Shown here: piece by piece, positions 24,851 through 34,392 of the stretch
Layout of the letters: each line of letters opens with the position of its first letter
How positions within the stretch are numbered: position 1 is the first letter of the stretch
From: Mycolicibacterium komossense
GTDB taxonomy: Bacteria > Actinomycetota > Actinomycetes > Mycobacteriales > Mycobacteriaceae
NCBI RefSeq assembly: GCF_025822605.1
Contig: NZ_JACKTY010000033.1
Span: forward strand, 62,509-126,508
DNA: 64,000 nucleotides
Direction of reading: 5' to 3'
Notes under the pieces: generated by a model
What the model was told of the DNA's origin: nothing
Databases searched by the model: none
Seen by the model: the letters and a program-made list of their open reading frames with translations, nothing else
Position numbers and translations under genes: made by a program

Positions 24851-25831
24851 TCACCGCTGCGTCGTGCTCCGGAACCGTTTGCGGTACGTCGCTGGAGTGA
24901 CGCCGAGCTCGCGGAGAAACAGTCGCCGCAATGTCTCGGCGGAGCCGACGCCGGTGCGCGCAGCCACCAGATCCAGTGGATCGTTGCCCGCCACCAACAG
25001 CGCGCACGCTGCTTCCAATCGGGTTCGGTCGACGAAATATGTTGGCGAATGGCCGGTTTCGGCGAGAAACAGCCGCGACAGATGCCGGGTGCTCACTCCC
25101 GCGGCGGCGGCAAGGGAAGTCTGCGAATGATTGGCCTGCGGGTCCGCGGTGACGAGATCCATCACGATGCGCACCACCGAATTCGACGTCGGCAGGGCAT
25201 CCAAACGCGCGCTGAACTGTGACTGGTCGCCCGGACGCGCCATGAAGACCACCAGGTCCCTGGCCACCTCCCTGGCGATGGCCGCCCCGTAGTCCTGCTC
25301 GATCAGGAACAGGGTCAGATCGATCCCTGCGGTCACGCCGGCGGAGGTGACGTATTTTCCGTCACTGACGAAGAGCGCGCCGGCGTCAACCCGGACCGCC
25401 GGGAACCGGGCCGTCAGGTGTTTGACCAATTTCCAGTGCGTCGCGGCGCGACGCCCGTCGAGTAATCCGGTGGCGGCCAGTGGAAATGCCCCTGCGCAGA
25501 TTGACACCGTGCGGGCGCTGCGCTCGGACAGCGCCCGCACGGTATCGATCAGCTGCACATCGGAGATCACCGCCTGCCAGTCCGGGGCGCCGGGCACCAG
25601 CAGGGTGTCGACGGGATCGCCGATGGCTGCGGCCGCAATGTCCATCCCCAGCCTGGTGCCCGAGCTGGTCACGACGTCGGTGCCGTCGATCGAGGCGGTG
25701 GTGATGCGGTAACGCGCGTCGAAGGTGTTGGCCGAGGCGAAGGCGTCGACCGGTCCCGTCACGTCGAGCACCTGGATTCCGTCGAAGGCCAGCACGACGA
25801 CGTGATGCGGCGTGTGCGGACGAGCGGGCAT
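24851..25831 (-). CDS. GlxA-type AraC regulator with DJ-1/PfpI domain
   Basis: A 326-residue regulator. Residues ~8-180 are a DJ-1/PfpI-like domain ('FDGIQVLDVTGPVDAFASAN', 'SICAGAFPLAATGLLDGRRAATHW') with the nucleophile-elbow Cys. Residues ~215-320 are an AraC DNA-binding domain with two HTHs ('LAAAAGVSTRHLSRLFLAETGHSPTYFVDRTRLEAA' and 'GSAETLRRLFLRELGVTPATYRKRF'). Such proteins sense small metabolites. It is divergent from the HD-domain gene with a ~95-base shared region, so that gene is the likely target. Confidence 0.88.
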   Translation of the reverse strand: MPARPHTPHHVVVLAFDGIQVLDVTGPVDAFASANTFDARYRITTASIDGTDVVTSSGTRLGMDIAAAAIGDPVDTLLVPGAPDWQAVISDVQLIDTVRALSERSARTVSICAGAFPLAATGLLDGRRAATHWKLVKHLTARFPAVRVDAGALFVSDGKYVTSAGVTAGIDLTLFLIEQDYGAAIAREVARDLVVFMARPGDQSQFSARLDALPTSNSVVRIVMDLVTADPQANHSQTSLAAAAGVSTRHLSRLFLAETGHSPTYFVDRTRLEAACALLVAGNDPLDLVAARTGVGSAETLRRLFLRELGVTPATYRKRFRSTTQR

Positions 25832-25926
25832 GTCCGCAGCGTACGCCGAGAGGATGTCTGAATCCGAGGGTTATGTGTCCGAACGGACCGCGGTGGTGAG
25901 GTCGCTGACGGCCGATAGTCGATGAC

Positions 25927-26565
25927 ATGACCGAAACCATCGCGGGAATCCGCATCCCTGACAGCACATTGGCCAATGAGGCAACCGAACTCATCCGCGA
26001 CACCACGACGCCGCTGATCTTCCATCACTCGCGGCGGGTGTTCCTGTTCGGCAGCTTGCAGTCACAGCGACTGGGTATCGAGCCCGATCCCGAGCTGCTC
26101 TACGTTGCCGCCCTGTTCCACGACACCGGTCTGGTGCCGCCGGTGCGCGGCACCACGCAACGGTTCGAACTCGACGGTGCCGACGCGGCGCGGGCGTTCC
26201 TGGCCGCCAGGGGATTCTCCGCCGCCGAAACCGATACGGTGTGGACGGCTATCGCCCTGCACACCACACCTGAAGTGCCCTATCGAATGTCACCGGTGAT
26301 CGCCGCCACCACAGCCGGGGTGGAGACCGATGTGCTGGGTCTGCGCTTGACTGAGCTCGACAGGGCGGCGATCGACGCCGTCACCGCCGTGCATCCGCGA
26401 CCGGATTTCAAGAATGCGATCCTGCAGGCGTTCGCCGACGGGTTCGCAGAACGGCCGGAAACCACGTTCGGCACTGTAAACGCCGATGTACTGGAGCATT
26501 TCGTGCCCGGCTTCCGGCGGACCGATTTCGTCGACGTCATCAAGAACTCCGCCTGGCCGGAATGA
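25927..26565 (+). CDS. HD-domain hydrolase (cyanamide-hydratase-like)
   Basis: A 212-residue HD-domain protein. Metal ligands are 'HHSRRVFLFG' (His), 'AALFHDTGL' (His-Asp), the His of 'IALHTTPEVP' and a later Asp. The arrangement 'FELDGADAARAFLAARGFS' then the third histidine is that of the cyanamide hydratase/HD group rather than of (p)ppGpp or nucleotide phosphohydrolases. Actual substrate unknown; a nitrile, cyanamide or related small molecule is possible. Divergent from the GlxA-type regulator. Confidence 0.75.
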   Translation: MTETIAGIRIPDSTLANEATELIRDTTTPLIFHHSRRVFLFGSLQSQRLGIEPDPELLYVAALFHDTGLVPPVRGTTQRFELDGADAARAFLAARGFSAAETDTVWTAIALHTTPEVPYRMSPVIAATTAGVETDVLGLRLTELDRAAIDAVTAVHPRPDFKNAILQAFADGFAERPETTFGTVNADVLEHFVPGFRRTDFVDVIKNSAWPE

Positions 26566-26601
26566 CGTCGACGGGTGCGGTGTGCTGTACTCCGCTGCCG
26601 C

Positions 26602-27798
26602 TCAGCGTTTGACCAGCAGCGCGGCGTCGATCGCGCCGGCGCTCAGAATCCTGCTGAGGATCAAGGTGGCGCTGCCGATCACGCCGGAGCGGTCACCGTA
26701 GGTGGCCGGCACGACCTGCAGGACCCGTGTGGAAAGCGCAGTTGCATTGCCGTACAACGTCTCTCGCAGACCGGCTACCAGTATGTCGTAGGCGCGGGAC
26801 ATGTCGCCGTCGATGACGACGACGGCCGGATTGAGCAGGTTCACCGCCCCGGCGATCACCTCGCCGACATGGCGGCCACTTTCACGGATCAACCGACGTG
26901 CTTCGGGCTCACCGCGATTGGCCAACTCGACGACATCGCGCACGTGGCCGACCGCGTGGCCTTGTCGTTGCAGGGCCCGGACGAGTGCCCAACCACCTGC
27001 GATCGCTTCCAGGCAGCCGGTATCTCCACAGCGGCACGGCACGCCGGCCGCCGCCGGTGTCTTGTTGTGGCCGAACTCGCCGGCCGCGCCGACCGCGCCG
27101 CGCTGCAAAACGCCACCGGAGATGATTCCGGCGCCGAGTCCGGTGGAGATCTTCAGCAGCAGCAGATCGTCGACACCGCGTCGCCCGCCGTGCCGTTCAG
27201 CCAGCGCGATGACGTTCGCGTCGTTGTCGACCAGGATGGGGGCCGCGGTCAGATCCCGGAAATAGGGATCGAGCCCGACACCGTCCCAGCCGCTCATGAC
27301 GGGCGAGTCGAGGCTGCAGCCGCGCTGTTGGTCGACGGTGCCGGGCAGGCTCAGCCCGACCCCGTGCACGGATTCCGGTTGGTGCCCAGACTCTTCGAGC
27401 AGCGCTTCGAGTCGTTTCACCACGTCGGGCATCAGATCGTCGGGCCCGATCCCGACCTCCTGGTCGAGATCGCCGATGGCCTGGATGTCCCCGGCGAGAT
27501 TGCACACGGCCAGCCGGGTCCGGCTGCGGCCGATCGCGGCGGACAGCACCACGCCCGCGTCGGCGTTGAAGGTGAGCAGAGTTGGCGGGCGGCCACCGGT
27601 GGACAGCCCTTCTTCGCGTTCGACAACCAGGCCGCGGTCCGACAGTGCCGACACCCTGGCGGCGACCGCGGTCCGGGACAACCCGGTGAGCCGGCGTAGC
27701 TCGGAACGGGTGGTCGCCACACCGTCGCGAATGAGGTCGAAGACGTCACCGGCCGTCGCGGGCGCCCTATTGGCGGCTGACGCCCTAATGACCGGCAT
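26602..27798 (-). CDS. ROK-family transcription repressor
   Basis: A 398-residue NagC/XylR-type regulator from ATG 27798. A winged helix is at ~15-75 ('LIRDGVATTRSELRRLTGLSRTAVAARVSALSDRGLV'). The ROK sugar-kinase-like domain follows, with 'VGLSLPGTVD', 'ILVDNDANVIALAE', 'ISTGLGAGIISGG', 'GEFGHNK' (His and Asp/Glu for sugar) and the zinc cluster CRCGDTGCLE. It would bind a sugar or sugar phosphate. It is divergent from the sugar-efflux-type MFS gene with ~220 bases between, which it probably controls. Confidence 0.88.
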   Translation of the reverse strand: MPVIRASAANRAPATAGDVFDLIRDGVATTRSELRRLTGLSRTAVAARVSALSDRGLVVEREEGLSTGGRPPTLLTFNADAGVVLSAAIGRSRTRLAVCNLAGDIQAIGDLDQEVGIGPDDLMPDVVKRLEALLEESGHQPESVHGVGLSLPGTVDQQRGCSLDSPVMSGWDGVGLDPYFRDLTAAPILVDNDANVIALAERHGGRRGVDDLLLLKISTGLGAGIISGGVLQRGAVGAAGEFGHNKTPAAAGVPCRCGDTGCLEAIAGGWALVRALQRQGHAVGHVRDVVELANRGEPEARRLIRESGRHVGEVIAGAVNLLNPAVVVIDGDMSRAYDILVAGLRETLYGNATALSTRVLQVVPATYGDRSGVIGSATLILSRILSAGAIDAALLVKR

Positions 27799-28021
27799 AT
27801 TCCCATTGAAACAAGGGTTAACAGTGATCGGCAAGGTCTGTAAGGCTTATCACTTTGTCCGCAAAAAGACTTAAGTGGGATGGATAGATGTTAGAAGTCT
27901 CGTTACTCTGAAACTCGACGGAGCGCTCTGCAGTGCAGCAGGTGCCGACCGACATCACCGAAAAGCCGAAGAAACGGCCGGTCAACCGTCCCATTCACTG
28001 CAGACCGAAAGCAGACTTCCT

Positions 28022-29266
28022 GTGATCATCACCGCTGCCCGGCCCCTCAAGGCCCCACGGGGACCCGTATCCCTCGTGGCCCCGCAGCCGTCCGTGCTGA
28101 AACTGGCCGTCCTGGCGCTCGCCCTCGGCGGATTCGGGATCGGGACCAACGAGTTCGTCGCAATGGGCCTGCTCCCTGAGATCGCGAGCAATCTGAACAT
28201 CTCCGAGCCCGCCGCCGGTCATGTCATCTCGGCCTACGCTCTCGGCGTCGTCATCGGCGCACCGCTGATCGCTGCGCTCACCGCCAAGTTGCCGCGCAAG
28301 GCAGTCCTGTTGGCGCTGATGGCGGTCTTCACCCTCGGCAACGTCGCGACGGTGTGCGCCCCCAGCTACGAATCGCTGATCGCGGCCCGGTTCGTCGCGG
28401 GTCTGCCGCATGGCGCTTTCTTCGGTATCGCCGCCCTGGTCGCCGCCCGCATGCTCGGCCCGGGCAAGCGGGCCAAGGCCGTTGCGCAGGTGATGACCGG
28501 TCTGACCGTGGCCACCGTGATCGGCGTCCCGATCGCCTCCTGGCTGGGGCAGGCCCTGGGCTGGCGCAGCGCGTTCGGCCTCGTCGTCGTCATCGGTCTC
28601 ATCACATTGACCGCTCTCGCCCTGTGGCTGCCCAATATGTCGGCTTCCCACTCGAGTAGCCCGCTGACCGAACTCGGTGCGCTCAAGCGTCCGCAGGTCT
28701 GGCTGGCATTGGCGGTCGGCATGGTCGGCTTCGGTGGCATGTTCGCCGTCTACACCTATGTGGCCACGACCTTGACCGATGTCTCCGGGCTGTCGCGGGC
28801 ACTGGTGCCCTTGGCGCTGATGGTGTTCGGTGCGGGCATGGTGGTCGGCAATATCGTCGGCGGCCGAATGGCCGATCGCTCGGTTGTTCGCAGCCTCTAC
28901 CTCAGCATCGGCGCGCTTGGTGTGATGCTCGCAGTCTTCGTGGTGGCATCGCACAATCCGGTGACCGCCCTGCTGTTGCTGTTCGGAGTCGGCGCCGCCG
29001 GCGCGGCCATCGGGCCCGCTCTGCAGACCCGGTTGATGGATGTTGCCGCCGATGCTCAGACTCTGGCCGCCGCACTTAACCACTCCGCACTCAACATCGC
29101 CAACGCGTCCGGAGCATGGGTGGGCGGACTGGTGATCGCCGCGGGATTCGGATACACCGCACCTGCCGCGGCCGGTGCCGCACTCGCCGTCGTCGGACTC
29201 GTCGTCCTGACGATATCGGTGCTGCTTCAACGTCTCTCCGCCACCATGGAAGGAGCATCCGCATGA
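28022..29266 (+). CDS. MFS exporter (sugar-efflux/AraJ-like)
   Basis: A 12-helix MFS transporter, 414 residues from GTG 28022. The frame is open from 27875 but that part is not membrane-like. 'ALGGFGIGTNEFVAMGLLPEIA' in helix 1 and 'DRSVVRSLY' in the mid loop are typical of the AraJ/SetA/CmlA exporter group. The substrate may be a sugar or drug. The ROK repressor gene is divergent. The stop overlaps the following 48-codon frame by ATGA, suggesting coupled translation. Confidence 0.85.
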   Translation: MIITAARPLKAPRGPVSLVAPQPSVLKLAVLALALGGFGIGTNEFVAMGLLPEIASNLNISEPAAGHVISAYALGVVIGAPLIAALTAKLPRKAVLLALMAVFTLGNVATVCAPSYESLIAARFVAGLPHGAFFGIAALVAARMLGPGKRAKAVAQVMTGLTVATVIGVPIASWLGQALGWRSAFGLVVVIGLITLTALALWLPNMSASHSSSPLTELGALKRPQVWLALAVGMVGFGGMFAVYTYVATTLTDVSGLSRALVPLALMVFGAGMVVGNIVGGRMADRSVVRSLYLSIGALGVMLAVFVVASHNPVTALLLLFGVGAAGAAIGPALQTRLMDVAADAQTLAAALNHSALNIANASGAWVGGLVIAAGFGYTAPAAAGAALAVVGLVVLTISVLLQRLSATMEGASA

Positions 29267-29409
29267 TCCATACCGAAGCACGAAGAGATGCAACACGATT
29301 GGAGTTCTACCTGCCCGGAGGCCGGCACTTCACGCTGATTAGGCGTGGCAGCTGGCTCGGCCTCGCAAGGGAAGTTCCCAAAGGAGTCCACTCTGATGAC
29401 CAGCACTGA
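29263..29409 (+). CDS. Small 48-residue protein coupled to MFS gene
   Basis: ATG 29263 lies in an ATGA overlap with the MFS stop codon. The frame ends inside the start region of the next gene (29396), so the three genes interlock. The protein is basic, with 'TRLEFYLPGGRHFTLIRRGSW' in two overlapping stretches and no cysteine, signal or helix pair. Context supports translation; no family recognised. Too short to judge by codon use alone. Confidence 0.45.
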   Translation: MIHTEARRDATRLEFYLPGGRHFTLIRRGSWLGLAREVPKGVHSDDQH

Positions 29410-30028
29410 GAACGTTATCTACCGCTACCAACCCGAGGCCGACCCCGCCATCCACTACCAGGGCATCCCCAGCGGCTGCACCGGTAGCGGTGCGGACCTG
29501 GGTGCCGCGCGGGCCGCTTACCGCGGTGCACTGACCGAACAGTTCGGCCTCGATCGGCGCGACCTGCCGCCCGTCCTCGAACACCTCGAAGCCGTGGTCG
29601 AGGGCATGTGGGTGCGTACCAGGGTTGGGGCGGTGCACCGCGACCACACCGGCGAGCTGATGTTCCTGCAGGCGCTGCTGGCGCCGGGCCAGGTCCAGCA
29701 GGACCTGCGGGCCCAGCTCGAGCAGGCCGCGGGGCGCGGTCTGGATCCTGTGCTGGTGATCGTCGAGTCCTCGTACACCGTCGGGTTCGTCCTGGATCAG
29801 ATGACCCCGCGCGATACCGTCGTCGTCGCGTATCCCGATGCTGACGTCACAATTGGTTGGGCCGTCATCTATGGCCCCGAAGCCGAAGGGCGACAGGATA
29901 TTCCGCGCGCCCCGCGCGGCACGCAGCTGCGGGACATGACCGTCGAGGAGCTGGCACACCGGTTCGGTGCGGTCAGTGGTCGGCCGGCTGTCCGGGTCGA
30001 CGCCGAAGTGCTGTCGCTAGCGAGCTAG
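29396..30028 (+). CDS. Hypothetical cytosolic protein, 210 residues
   Basis: ATG 29396 follows AAAGGAG at 8 bases, better than the upstream GTG-type starts of the frame. The protein is acidic and soluble: 'GADLGAARAAYRGALTEQFGL', 'HRDHTGELMFLQALLAPGQVQQDLRAQLEQAAGRG', 'VLVIVESSYTVGFVLDQM', 'VVVAYPDADVTIGWAVIYGPE'. It may fold as an alpha/beta domain. It is transcribed with the MFS exporter and the 48-residue gene. I cannot name a family. Confidence 0.7.
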   Translation: MTSTENVIYRYQPEADPAIHYQGIPSGCTGSGADLGAARAAYRGALTEQFGLDRRDLPPVLEHLEAVVEGMWVRTRVGAVHRDHTGELMFLQALLAPGQVQQDLRAQLEQAAGRGLDPVLVIVESSYTVGFVLDQMTPRDTVVVAYPDADVTIGWAVIYGPEAEGRQDIPRAPRGTQLRDMTVEELAHRFGAVSGRPAVRVDAEVLSLAS

Positions 30029-30032
30029 GAGA

Positions 30033-30063
30033 GCGACCAGTCGGTGCAGCACCGACTGGTCGC
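30033..30063. terminator. Perfect 14-bp hairpin between convergent genes
   Basis: GCGACCAGTCGGTG (30033-30046) and CACCGACTGGTCGC (30050-30063) form a perfect stem with a CAG loop, 5 bases after the stop of the plus-strand gene and 16 bases after the helicase stop on the other strand. It has no T-run on either side, which is common for mycobacterial terminators. Confidence 0.75.
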
Positions 30064-30078
30064 GGCCCAGTACCAGAC

Positions 30079-31539
30079 TTAGCGGGAGTTCTGCTGCGGA
30101 CGATCTGAGCGCCTGCGCTCGGGGCGAACGGAGTTGCCGCCGCGCGGTACGCCGGAGCTGTGCGTCGCACCCGCACCGTAGGTGGTGCCAGTACGTGCCG
30201 ACGAACCGGCACCGCGGGCCGGAGTTCCGCTGCTGCGTGCTGCGCCGCCACGGGCGCCACCGCCGCGAGCCCCGCGGCTGGAGCCGCCGCCGGAAGAGGG
30301 GCGACGGTTATGCTGCGGCTGCTGTGGTGGGGCGGCCTTCACCGCCGGCGGTGCCTGGTACGGCGCGAGCTCGCCGACAAGAGCCTGTACGGGTGCGGAG
30401 TCGGCGACGACTTCCTGCGGCTTGACGTTGATGCCGGCCTTGCGCAACAGGGCGTTGGTGTCCCTGCGCTGTTCGGGCAGCACCACGGTCACCACATCGC
30501 CCGAGCTACCGGCACGAGCGGTGCGGCCGGAGCGGTGCAGGTAAGCCTTGTGTTCCATCGGCGGATCGACGTGGACGACCAGCTCGACATCGTCGACATG
30601 CACACCGCGGGCGGCGATATCGGTGGCCACCAGGACCCGGGCCTCACCGCTGGTGAAGGCGGCCAGGTTGCGATCCCGGGCGGGCTGCGACAGGTTGCCG
30701 TGCAGATCCACCGAGGGCACACCGGAATCGGTGAGCTGCTTGGCCAGTTTGCGAGCCTGATGTTTTGTGCGCATGAACAGGATTCGGCGACCGGTACCTG
30801 AGGCGAGGTGCTGCACCAGCTTGCGCTTGGCTTCGACACCCGAGACGTGGAAGACGTGATGGGTCATCGCGGCGACGGGCGAGTTCTCTTCGTCGACGGA
30901 ATGTGAAACCTGGTTCTGCAGAAAGCGATTGACCAGCTTGTCGACACCGTTGTCCAGCGTCGCGGAGAACAGCATCCGCTGGCCGCCGCTCGGAGTGGCC
31001 GCCAGGATGCGCGTGACGCCGGGCAGGAAGCCTAGGTCGGCCATGTGGTCGGCCTCGTCGATCACGGTGATCTGGACGGCGTCGAGTGTGATCAGGCGCT
31101 GACGCATGAGGTCCTCGAGGCGGCCGGGGCAGGCCACTACGATGTCGACCCCGCCCCGCAGCGCCGCGACCTGACGCGACTGCGAGACACCACCGAAGAT
31201 CGTCGTGATCTTCAAGTTGTAGGCGGCCGCAAGCGGTTCCAGCGTTGCGGTGATCTGGGTGGCCAGTTCACGGGTGGGAGCCAACACGAGGCCGGACGGC
31301 TTGTTCGCCTGTCTGCGGCCATCGGCGAGACGGCTCACCAGCGGAAGCGAGAAGGCCAGCGTCTTGCCGCTACCGGTCTTACCGCGGCCGAGGACGTCAC
31401 GGCCGGACAGAGTGTCGGGCAGGGTTTCGATCTGGATGGGGAAGGGCTGGGTGATGCCACGCTCGGAGAGGGCCCGCACCAGCGGTTCCCGTACGCCGAG
31501 ATCGGCAAAAGTTTTGTCTGATGTGTGTTGCACGGTCAC
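30079..31539 (-). CDS. DEAD-box ATP-dependent RNA helicase (RhlE-like)
   Basis: A 486-residue helicase from GTG 31539, which follows GAAAGG. The Q-motif region is 'FADLGVREPLVRALSERGITQPFPIQ'. Motif I is GKTGSGKT, Ia is PTRELA, II is DEAD in 'VIDEADHMADLG', III is SAT in 'LFSATLD', and VI is 'HRSGRTARAG'. The C-terminal ~70 residues are rich in Arg, Gly and Ser with RGG-like repeats, a general RNA-binding tail. Likely roles are ribosome assembly and mRNA turnover, especially in the cold. The ~225-base leader (31540-31766) contains an AT-rich run with repeated TTAA blocks around 31660-31690 and could be regulatory. Confidence 0.92.
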   Translation of the reverse strand: MTVQHTSDKTFADLGVREPLVRALSERGITQPFPIQIETLPDTLSGRDVLGRGKTGSGKTLAFSLPLVSRLADGRRQANKPSGLVLAPTRELATQITATLEPLAAAYNLKITTIFGGVSQSRQVAALRGGVDIVVACPGRLEDLMRQRLITLDAVQITVIDEADHMADLGFLPGVTRILAATPSGGQRMLFSATLDNGVDKLVNRFLQNQVSHSVDEENSPVAAMTHHVFHVSGVEAKRKLVQHLASGTGRRILFMRTKHQARKLAKQLTDSGVPSVDLHGNLSQPARDRNLAAFTSGEARVLVATDIAARGVHVDDVELVVHVDPPMEHKAYLHRSGRTARAGSSGDVVTVVLPEQRRDTNALLRKAGINVKPQEVVADSAPVQALVGELAPYQAPPAVKAAPPQQPQHNRRPSSGGGSSRGARGGGARGGAARSSGTPARGAGSSARTGTTYGAGATHSSGVPRGGNSVRPERRRSDRPQQNSR

Positions 31540-31766
31540 GATGTCGGTGCCTTTCAGGCATCGGGTGCGCCATGGCAGCGACGAACTCGTCGAGGACAGG
31601 CACAAAGTGGCGAGATTGCCGGTGGGCAATATCGATCGCCGCGAGAAGAGCTGTGCCCAATTAAGGATTAACCCGGTTAGGGGTTAAGAAGCGTTCCACG
31701 ACGTACCTGTGTTTCGTCACGAGACTCAGGCGTTGGCATTACTTTACCGCACCCGCGCGGAACCGC

Positions 31767-31958
31767 TTAACAACAGCGCGCGGAGGGGTTCGATTCCGAC
31801 GCGGCGTGCCGCATCCGCCAGTAATCCCGTTCAGTGCATACCGGCTCGCCGGGATGGCTGCGACGACGGTGCTCGACGTACCGGTCGTAGTGGTTGTCGC
31901 CCATCAATGAGCCCCAGTACCAACGGATTTGGCGGCCGATTTCGGTAACGCGTCCCAT
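31767..31958 (-). CDS. ybdD: YbdD/YjiX-family small protein
   Basis: A 63-residue protein. 'YWGSLMGDNHYDRYVEHRRRSHPGEPVCTERDYWRMRH' in order is the YbdD/YjiX signature, and the tail ends in two cysteines. Genes of this family nearly always follow cstA/btsT carbon-starvation transporters, as here. The 5' end overlaps the cstA 3' end by 55 bases if ATG 31958 is used; ATG at residue 19 is an alternative. The role in pyruvate or peptide uptake is not defined. Confidence 0.88.
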   Translation of the reverse strand: MGRVTEIGRQIRWYWGSLMGDNHYDRYVEHRRRSHPGEPVCTERDYWRMRHAASESNPSARCC

Positions 31959-34195
31959 TGTCTCTGCACCTCCCGCTCGGCTGCGGTCGGGATCATGCCC
32001 GACGGGGCGAACAACCGCGACGGTACCGCCTCGTCTTCGGAGAGAGGCCGGCCGCGGCCGCCGATCGCGTTGAGTGCGACCATGATTCCAGCACCGACCA
32101 CGATCAGCACCAACACCGCGAACGCGATCGACAACGTGCCCTGGATAAAGGTGTTGCGAATCACAGCATTGATCTGGTCGACGTTCTTCGCCGAGCCGAA
32201 AGTGGCCTTACCCGCTTCTTTGGCGGCCACATACTGGAAATGCTGAGTCCAGTAGCCGACTTTGGGATCGCCGGAGAAGATCTTCTGCCACGAGGCTGTC
32301 AGGGTGACCGCCAGGTCCCACACCAGCGGGATGCCGGGAATCCAGGCCCATTTGAGCAGGCCGCTCTTGATCACGACCACGGTCACCACTGTCAGTGCGA
32401 TCGCGGCGAGCAACTGGTTGGCGATTCCGAACAGTGGAAACAGTGTGTTGATCCCGCCCAGAGGGTCGGTTACCCCCATCAGCAGGATGCTGCCCCAGCC
32501 TGCGACCACCATGACGCTGCAGGCCCAGGCGCCCACCCGCCAGCTCGGGTTGCGCAGCCGCCGCAGCGGGCCGCCCAGGTTGGCCAGCCCGTCCGAGAGC
32601 ATGAAGCGGGCCACCCGGGTCCCGGCGTCGACGGTGGTCAGGATGAACAGCGCCTCGAACATGATCGCGAAGTGGTACCAGAAGGCTTTGAGCCCTTCGC
32701 CGCCGAAGACGCGGTGCAGTACCTCCGACATCCCGAACGCCAGCGTGGGTGCCCCGCCGGTGCGCGAGACGATCGACTTCTCGCCGACGCTGTCGGCGGC
32801 CGCGGTGATCTGATCCGCCGTGATCGGCGCACCACTGAGCTTGAGTCCATTGACGTAATCGGCGGCGGTCTGCGCGGTGGATCCGGTCTGGGCGGCGGGG
32901 GCATTGATGGCGAAGTACAGATGCTGGTTGAGGATCGACGCGGTGATCAGCGCCATGAGGGCCACGAACGACTCGGTCAGCATGCCGCCGTAGCCGATCA
33001 GCCGCATCTGGCCTTCCTTCTCCAGCAGCTTGGGGGTGGTGCCGGAGGAGATCAGCGCGTGGAAGCCCGAGAGTGCACCGCAGGCGATCGTGATGAACAG
33101 GAACGGGAACAGTGAGCCGGCGAATACCGGACCCGTACCGCTGGTGGCGAACTGGGAGACCGCCGGAGCTTGCATCACCGGTCGGGCGATCAGGATCCCG
33201 ATGGCCAGCAGCACGATCGTCCCGACCTTCATGAAGGTGGAGAGGTAGTCACGCGGCGCCAGTAGCAACCACACCGGCAACACCGATGCCGCGAATCCGT
33301 AGATGATGATGCACCATGACAACGCCACCGGAGAGAGGCTGAACCAGTCTGCGCCCCAAGAAGTCTGGGCTACCCAGTTACCGGATACCACCGCGAGCAA
33401 CAGCAGCGCGACACCGATCAGCGAGACTTCCGACACCCGGCCGGGCCGCAGGAACCGCAGGTAGACGCCCATGAACAGGGCGATCGGGATGGTCATGGAG
33501 ATGGAGAACAGTCCCCACGGGCTCTGGGCGAGGGCCTGGACGATCACGAGCGCGAGGACCGCCAGCAGGATCGTCATGATGACGAGCACCCCGATGATCG
33601 CCGCCGCACCGCCGATCACGCCCAGCTCGTCGCGTGCCATCTGGCCGAGCGAGCGCCCCCGCCGGCGCACCGAGATCGCCAGCACCAGATAGTCCTGGAC
33701 ACAGCCCGCGACCAGTGCGCCGACGATGATCCAGATGGTTCCGGGCAGAAAGCCCATTTGCGTGGCCAGTACCGGCCCGACCAGCGGACCGGCGCCGGCG
33801 ATGGCGGCGAAGTGGTGACCGAAGAGCACCCGTCGGTCGGTGGGCATGTAATCGGTGCCGTTTTCGAAGATCTCGGCAGGGGTGGCCTGTTCATCGCGCG
33901 GCCGGACGATCTTCATCTCGATCAGCCGCGCGTAGAACCGGTACCCGATGACATAGGTGCAGACGGCCGCGATCACGAACCACACCGCGTTGACCGTCTC
34001 GCCACGGAAGAAGGCGATGACGGCCCACGCGACGGCGCCGAGTACGGCGATCACGGTGAAGATGATCTTGTGCCTCAGCGTGATCGGCGAGCGGTCGATC
34101 ACGGCGACGGCCGGGAGATCCTTATCGGTCCGGATGTAGGTGATGTCCCCATCGGTGTTCTCGATACGATCTGGTGCGGCGGTCGGTGAAGCCAC
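31904..34195 (-). CDS. cstA: CstA carbon-starvation/pyruvate transporter
   Basis: A 763-residue membrane protein with ~16-18 hydrophobic helices. Family motifs are 'TPAEIFENGTDYMPTDRRVLFGHHFAAIAGAGPLVGPVLA' in overlapping parts, 'GTIWIIVGALVAGCVQDYLVL', 'GALSGFHALISSGTTPKLL', 'DAGTRVARFML' and 'FGIANQLLAAIALTVVTV'. CstA/BtsT proteins take up pyruvate and, in some bacteria, peptides under carbon limitation. The C-terminus is cytoplasmic and basic. It is co-transcribed with ybdD. Confidence 0.93.
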   Translation of the reverse strand: MASPTAAPDRIENTDGDITYIRTDKDLPAVAVIDRSPITLRHKIIFTVIAVLGAVAWAVIAFFRGETVNAVWFVIAAVCTYVIGYRFYARLIEMKIVRPRDEQATPAEIFENGTDYMPTDRRVLFGHHFAAIAGAGPLVGPVLATQMGFLPGTIWIIVGALVAGCVQDYLVLAISVRRRGRSLGQMARDELGVIGGAAAIIGVLVIMTILLAVLALVIVQALAQSPWGLFSISMTIPIALFMGVYLRFLRPGRVSEVSLIGVALLLLAVVSGNWVAQTSWGADWFSLSPVALSWCIIIYGFAASVLPVWLLLAPRDYLSTFMKVGTIVLLAIGILIARPVMQAPAVSQFATSGTGPVFAGSLFPFLFITIACGALSGFHALISSGTTPKLLEKEGQMRLIGYGGMLTESFVALMALITASILNQHLYFAINAPAAQTGSTAQTAADYVNGLKLSGAPITADQITAAADSVGEKSIVSRTGGAPTLAFGMSEVLHRVFGGEGLKAFWYHFAIMFEALFILTTVDAGTRVARFMLSDGLANLGGPLRRLRNPSWRVGAWACSVMVVAGWGSILLMGVTDPLGGINTLFPLFGIANQLLAAIALTVVTVVVIKSGLLKWAWIPGIPLVWDLAVTLTASWQKIFSGDPKVGYWTQHFQYVAAKEAGKATFGSAKNVDQINAVIRNTFIQGTLSIAFAVLVLIVVGAGIMVALNAIGGRGRPLSEDEAVPSRLFAPSGMIPTAAEREVQRQWDALPKSAAKSVGTGAH

Positions 34196-34392
34196 GATGC
34201 CCCCTCGTTTAAGCCGGTTCGATCATCTGCGCTCCGATCTTGTCATGCCTCATCGAGCGGTCGCGGCCGAATCGGTGGGGTGCTCACTCCATGAGGCCGA
34301 AATCGCCTTGGCGCAATGGAGTCTGGCCGCCTACCAGGACGCCCAAGGGGCTACTGCCGATGATGGCCGCGCTACCTGAATCGTGGTACCCG

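Noticed and set aside
27995..29296. 433-codon open frame antisense to the MFS exporter
   Set aside because: Low-complexity His/Gly/Asp/Gln composition mirrors the hydrophobic helices on the other strand; no domain or start signal.
31958..33115. 385-codon plus-strand open frame opposite cstA
   Set aside because: Shadow of cstA codons: repetitive Asp, Arg, Gly and His, no ribosome-binding site.
34140..34379. 79-codon plus-strand frame overlapping the cstA start
   Set aside because: Its first part is antisense to cstA. The tail 'HEAEIALAQWSLAAYQDA' hints at a helix but there is no start signal or family.
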